From Centipeda artemidis DSM 19719 (lineage in GTDB: Bacteria > Bacillota > Negativicutes > Selenomonadales > Selenomonadaceae): a stretch of 64,000 nt of DNA. The position numbers and the translations under genes were made by a program. Numbering within the stretch: the stretch's first letter is position 1; each line of letters opens with the position of its first letter. The stretch spans positions 119,437 through 183,436 of the forward strand of contig NZ_AUFU01000003.1 of assembly GCF_000426665.1 (NCBI RefSeq). Direction: 5' to 3'. Below are positions 63,475 through 64,000 of this stretch, in pieces. A model generated the notes under the pieces. It searched no databases. It was not told the DNA's origin and saw only the letters and a program-made list of their open reading frames with translations.

Positions 63475-63480
63475 GTTCAT

Positions 63481-63577
63481 AGAAAGAGGCACTACCGGCA
63501 GACGGTCAGCCCCGATCACCGTTAGAGTAGAACCCCGCCTAGCGTCGGAAGCTGGAGGCGGGGCTTCTTATTTCTTT
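63481..63577 (+). ncRNA. Candidate type I antitoxin RNA
   Basis: About 95 nt from the consensus promoter to the hairpin CCCCGCCT/AGGCGGGG and a T-rich tail (CTTCTTATTTC). A hairpin ACGGT...ACCGT (63502-63522) displays GCCCC in its loop, complementary to the toxin ribosome site AGGGGC. The 5' half (GAGG-CTACC-CAG-GGTCA-GCCCC) matches the toxin leader in the same order, so it looks like an inverted copy of that leader. Its 3' end overlaps the toxin mRNA. Confidence 0.65.
63533..63577. terminator. Shared terminator of the type I toxin-antitoxin locus
   Basis: CCCCGCCT pairs perfectly with AGGCGGGG around a 15-nt loop. Plus strand ends CTTCTTATTTC; minus strand ends GGTTCTACTC. It serves two convergent transcripts. 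Confidence 0.75.
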
Positions 63578-63636
63578 ATCGCCACAATCGAGATTGTAAC
63601 AAGGAAAACCAACGACAAAAAATCGTATAGCTCCAT
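63568..63636 (-). CDS. 22-residue hydrophobic peptide, putative type I toxin
   Basis: Begins MELYDFLSLVFLVTIS and ends VAIKK: one short hydrophobic helix with two terminal lysines, like membrane-acting type I toxins of Firmicutes (TxpA/BsrG and the 'holin-like toxin' group, whose members begin M-x-x-Y-E-x-L-x-L). The ribosome site AAAGGGG at 8-9 bases is locked in GCCCCT-AGAA-AGGGGC, as expected for a translationally repressed toxin. A TATAAT lies at 63700-63705, but the sequence beyond is IS DNA with no -35 at 17 bp. Confidence 0.7.
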   Translation of the reverse strand: MELYDFLSLVFLVTISIVAIKK

Positions 63637-63642
63637 AAAGAC

Positions 63643-63659
63643 TGCCCCTTTCTAGGGGC
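63643..63659 (-). promoter_or_regulatory. Hairpin hiding the toxin ribosome site
   Basis: On the minus strand GCCCCT-AGAA-AGGGGC; the right arm is the Shine-Dalgarno of the small toxin. It would block translation until refolded or processed. Confidence 0.75.
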
Positions 63660-63699
63660 AAGATTGACCGCCTACCGCTGTGGTAGCACCTCAAAAGCG

Positions 63700-63705
63700 A
63701 TTATA
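63700..63705 (-). promoter_or_regulatory. Toxin -10 box left without its -35
   Basis: TATAAT on the minus strand, at the same distance from the GAGG start of the leader as the -10 of the antitoxin RNA. The only TTGACA nearby is seven bases away, within the IS end, too close to function. Confidence 0.5.
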
Positions 63706-63707
63706 CC

Positions 63708-64000
63708 GGGTATGTCAAGTAAAGTGTGTAAGTTTCTTATAGAGCGGAATATTTTCGGATCATCTGTCCGACCCGCTCATCAATACAGAGTTGATTCATC
63801 ACAATCGCCCAGTTCTGAATGGAGTGTCCCTTCCATTTCTTGTACAGCTCCTTGATCCGTAAGTAAAACACCTTGAACACAGCCGTCTCGCTTTGAAATG
63901 CCCCCTGTTTCGTTACTTTGCGAAAACTTGCATTGACGCTCTCTATCGCATTTGTTGTGTACATGACACGACGGACATCACTGCCATATTGGTAAAGTTG
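63708..64000 (-). mobile_element. IS256-family insertion sequence, one end
   Basis: Starts near 63708 with GTATGTCAAGTAAAGTGTGT, a terminal-repeat-like sequence of the IS256 type (inferred), followed by the 3' end of the transposase. The rest lies outside the window. The IS sits between the -10 and the missing -35 of the small toxin gene. Confidence 0.7.
63737..64000 (-). CDS. IS256-family transposase, C-terminal part (start outside the window)
   Basis: The frame stays open to the edge. The visible end, including VMYTTNAIESVNASFRKVTK and FYLRIKELYKKWKGHSIQNW, is the conserved C-terminus of mutator-type DDE transposases, with the final catalytic Glu in NAIESVN. It mobilises the IS by copy-out transposition. 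Whether it is full-length cannot be judged. Confidence 0.9.
   Translation of the reverse strand, partial: QLYQYGSDVRRVMYTTNAIESVNASFRKVTKQGAFQSETAVFKVFYLRIKELYKKWKGHSIQNWAIVMNQLCIDERVGQMIRKYSAL

Larger units (their letters stand above)
40600..64000. mobile_element. Conjugative/mobilisable element with a Trb-type T4SS (left part)
   Basis: From just upstream of ybaK to the right edge the content changes to transfer functions: Fic, topoisomerase III, regulator, exclusion lipoprotein, a full P-type T4SS, coupling protein, relaxase, two toxin-antitoxin modules and an IS. The left boundary lies between 40600 and 40745 by gene content and repeats; the right boundary is outside the window. No integrase, recombinase or replication gene is visible inside, so ICE, IME or an integrated plasmid cannot yet be distinguished. 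Confidence 0.75.

Noticed and set aside
63700..63718. TTGACA and TATAAT seven bases apart, read as a toxin promoter
   Set aside because: Spacing of seven is too short for sigma70-type RNA polymerase; TTGACA belongs to the IS end.
1..64000. CRISPR array, rRNA operon, prophage structural genes
   Set aside because: No regularly spaced repeats, no rRNA sequence and no capsid, tail or terminase-like proteins were seen.

Overview
The window reads as a diderm Firmicute of the class Negativicutes, most likely Selenomonas or a close relative. Many chromosomal proteins are Firmicute-like (YaaR-HolB-RicT cluster, YesM/YesN two-component pair, AraC-type regulator), but the same stretch encodes outer-membrane machinery: a TolC-type channel, a MacA-type adaptor and a MacB-type pump. 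The chromosomal part (1-40600) is visibly GC-rich; the part after about 40700 is more AT-rich. These are judgements by eye. No database search was run, and species assignment is inference.

Chromosome, 1-40600. Nearly all genes are on the minus strand. In plus-strand order they are: a truncated amino-acid ABC ATPase; a MATE transporter and a DUF218 protein; a cupin protein (plus); a four-gene tripartite efflux operon (TolC, MacA, MacB ATPase, MacB permease); CtpA, an EnvC-like M23 protein, FtsX and FtsE; the TrmN6-RicT-HolB-YaaR cluster; a PilZ protein (plus); two tandem YbjN paralogues; an NlpC/P60 hydrolase; several unrecognised exported proteins, one with a Fur-box-like site; MetA; PHP and HAD phosphatases; rubredoxin; a YesN/YesM pair with an iron-type binding protein; UvrC and LeuA; a DUF2156 protein; two valine tRNAs; RecG; PckA; ThrC; YbaK.

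Mobile element, about 40600-64000 and beyond the right edge. This is a conjugative or mobilisable element with a P-type (Trb) type IV secretion system. One minus-strand run from 60327 to 45474 encodes TrbF, TrbG, TrbI, TraG coupling ATPase, a TraD-like protein, TrbB, TrbC pilin, TrbD, TrbE ATPase, TrbJ, TrbL, a second TrbL fused to two peptidoglycan hydrolase domains, a TraF-type peptidase and a second TrbJ-like protein. A MOBQ-type MobA/MobL relaxase faces the other way, behind a 400-bp region packed with hairpins that probably holds oriT. Topoisomerase III, a double-HTH regulator, an exclusion-type lipoprotein and a Fic protein occupy the left end. No integrase lies inside the window.

The right end carries two stability modules. 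One is a MazF/PemK-type toxin with an unusual antitoxin. The other, at 63446-63705, is what I believe is an unannotated type I toxin-antitoxin locus: a 22-residue hydrophobic peptide whose ribosome site is locked in a hairpin, and a convergent RNA with a consensus promoter. That RNA looks like an inverted copy of the toxin leader. An IS256-family element has landed in the toxin promoter. A family of palindromes (GGTGTCCATNATGGACACC) recurs in the T4SS intergenic gaps and just upstream of this RNA promoter, which suggests a common regulator.
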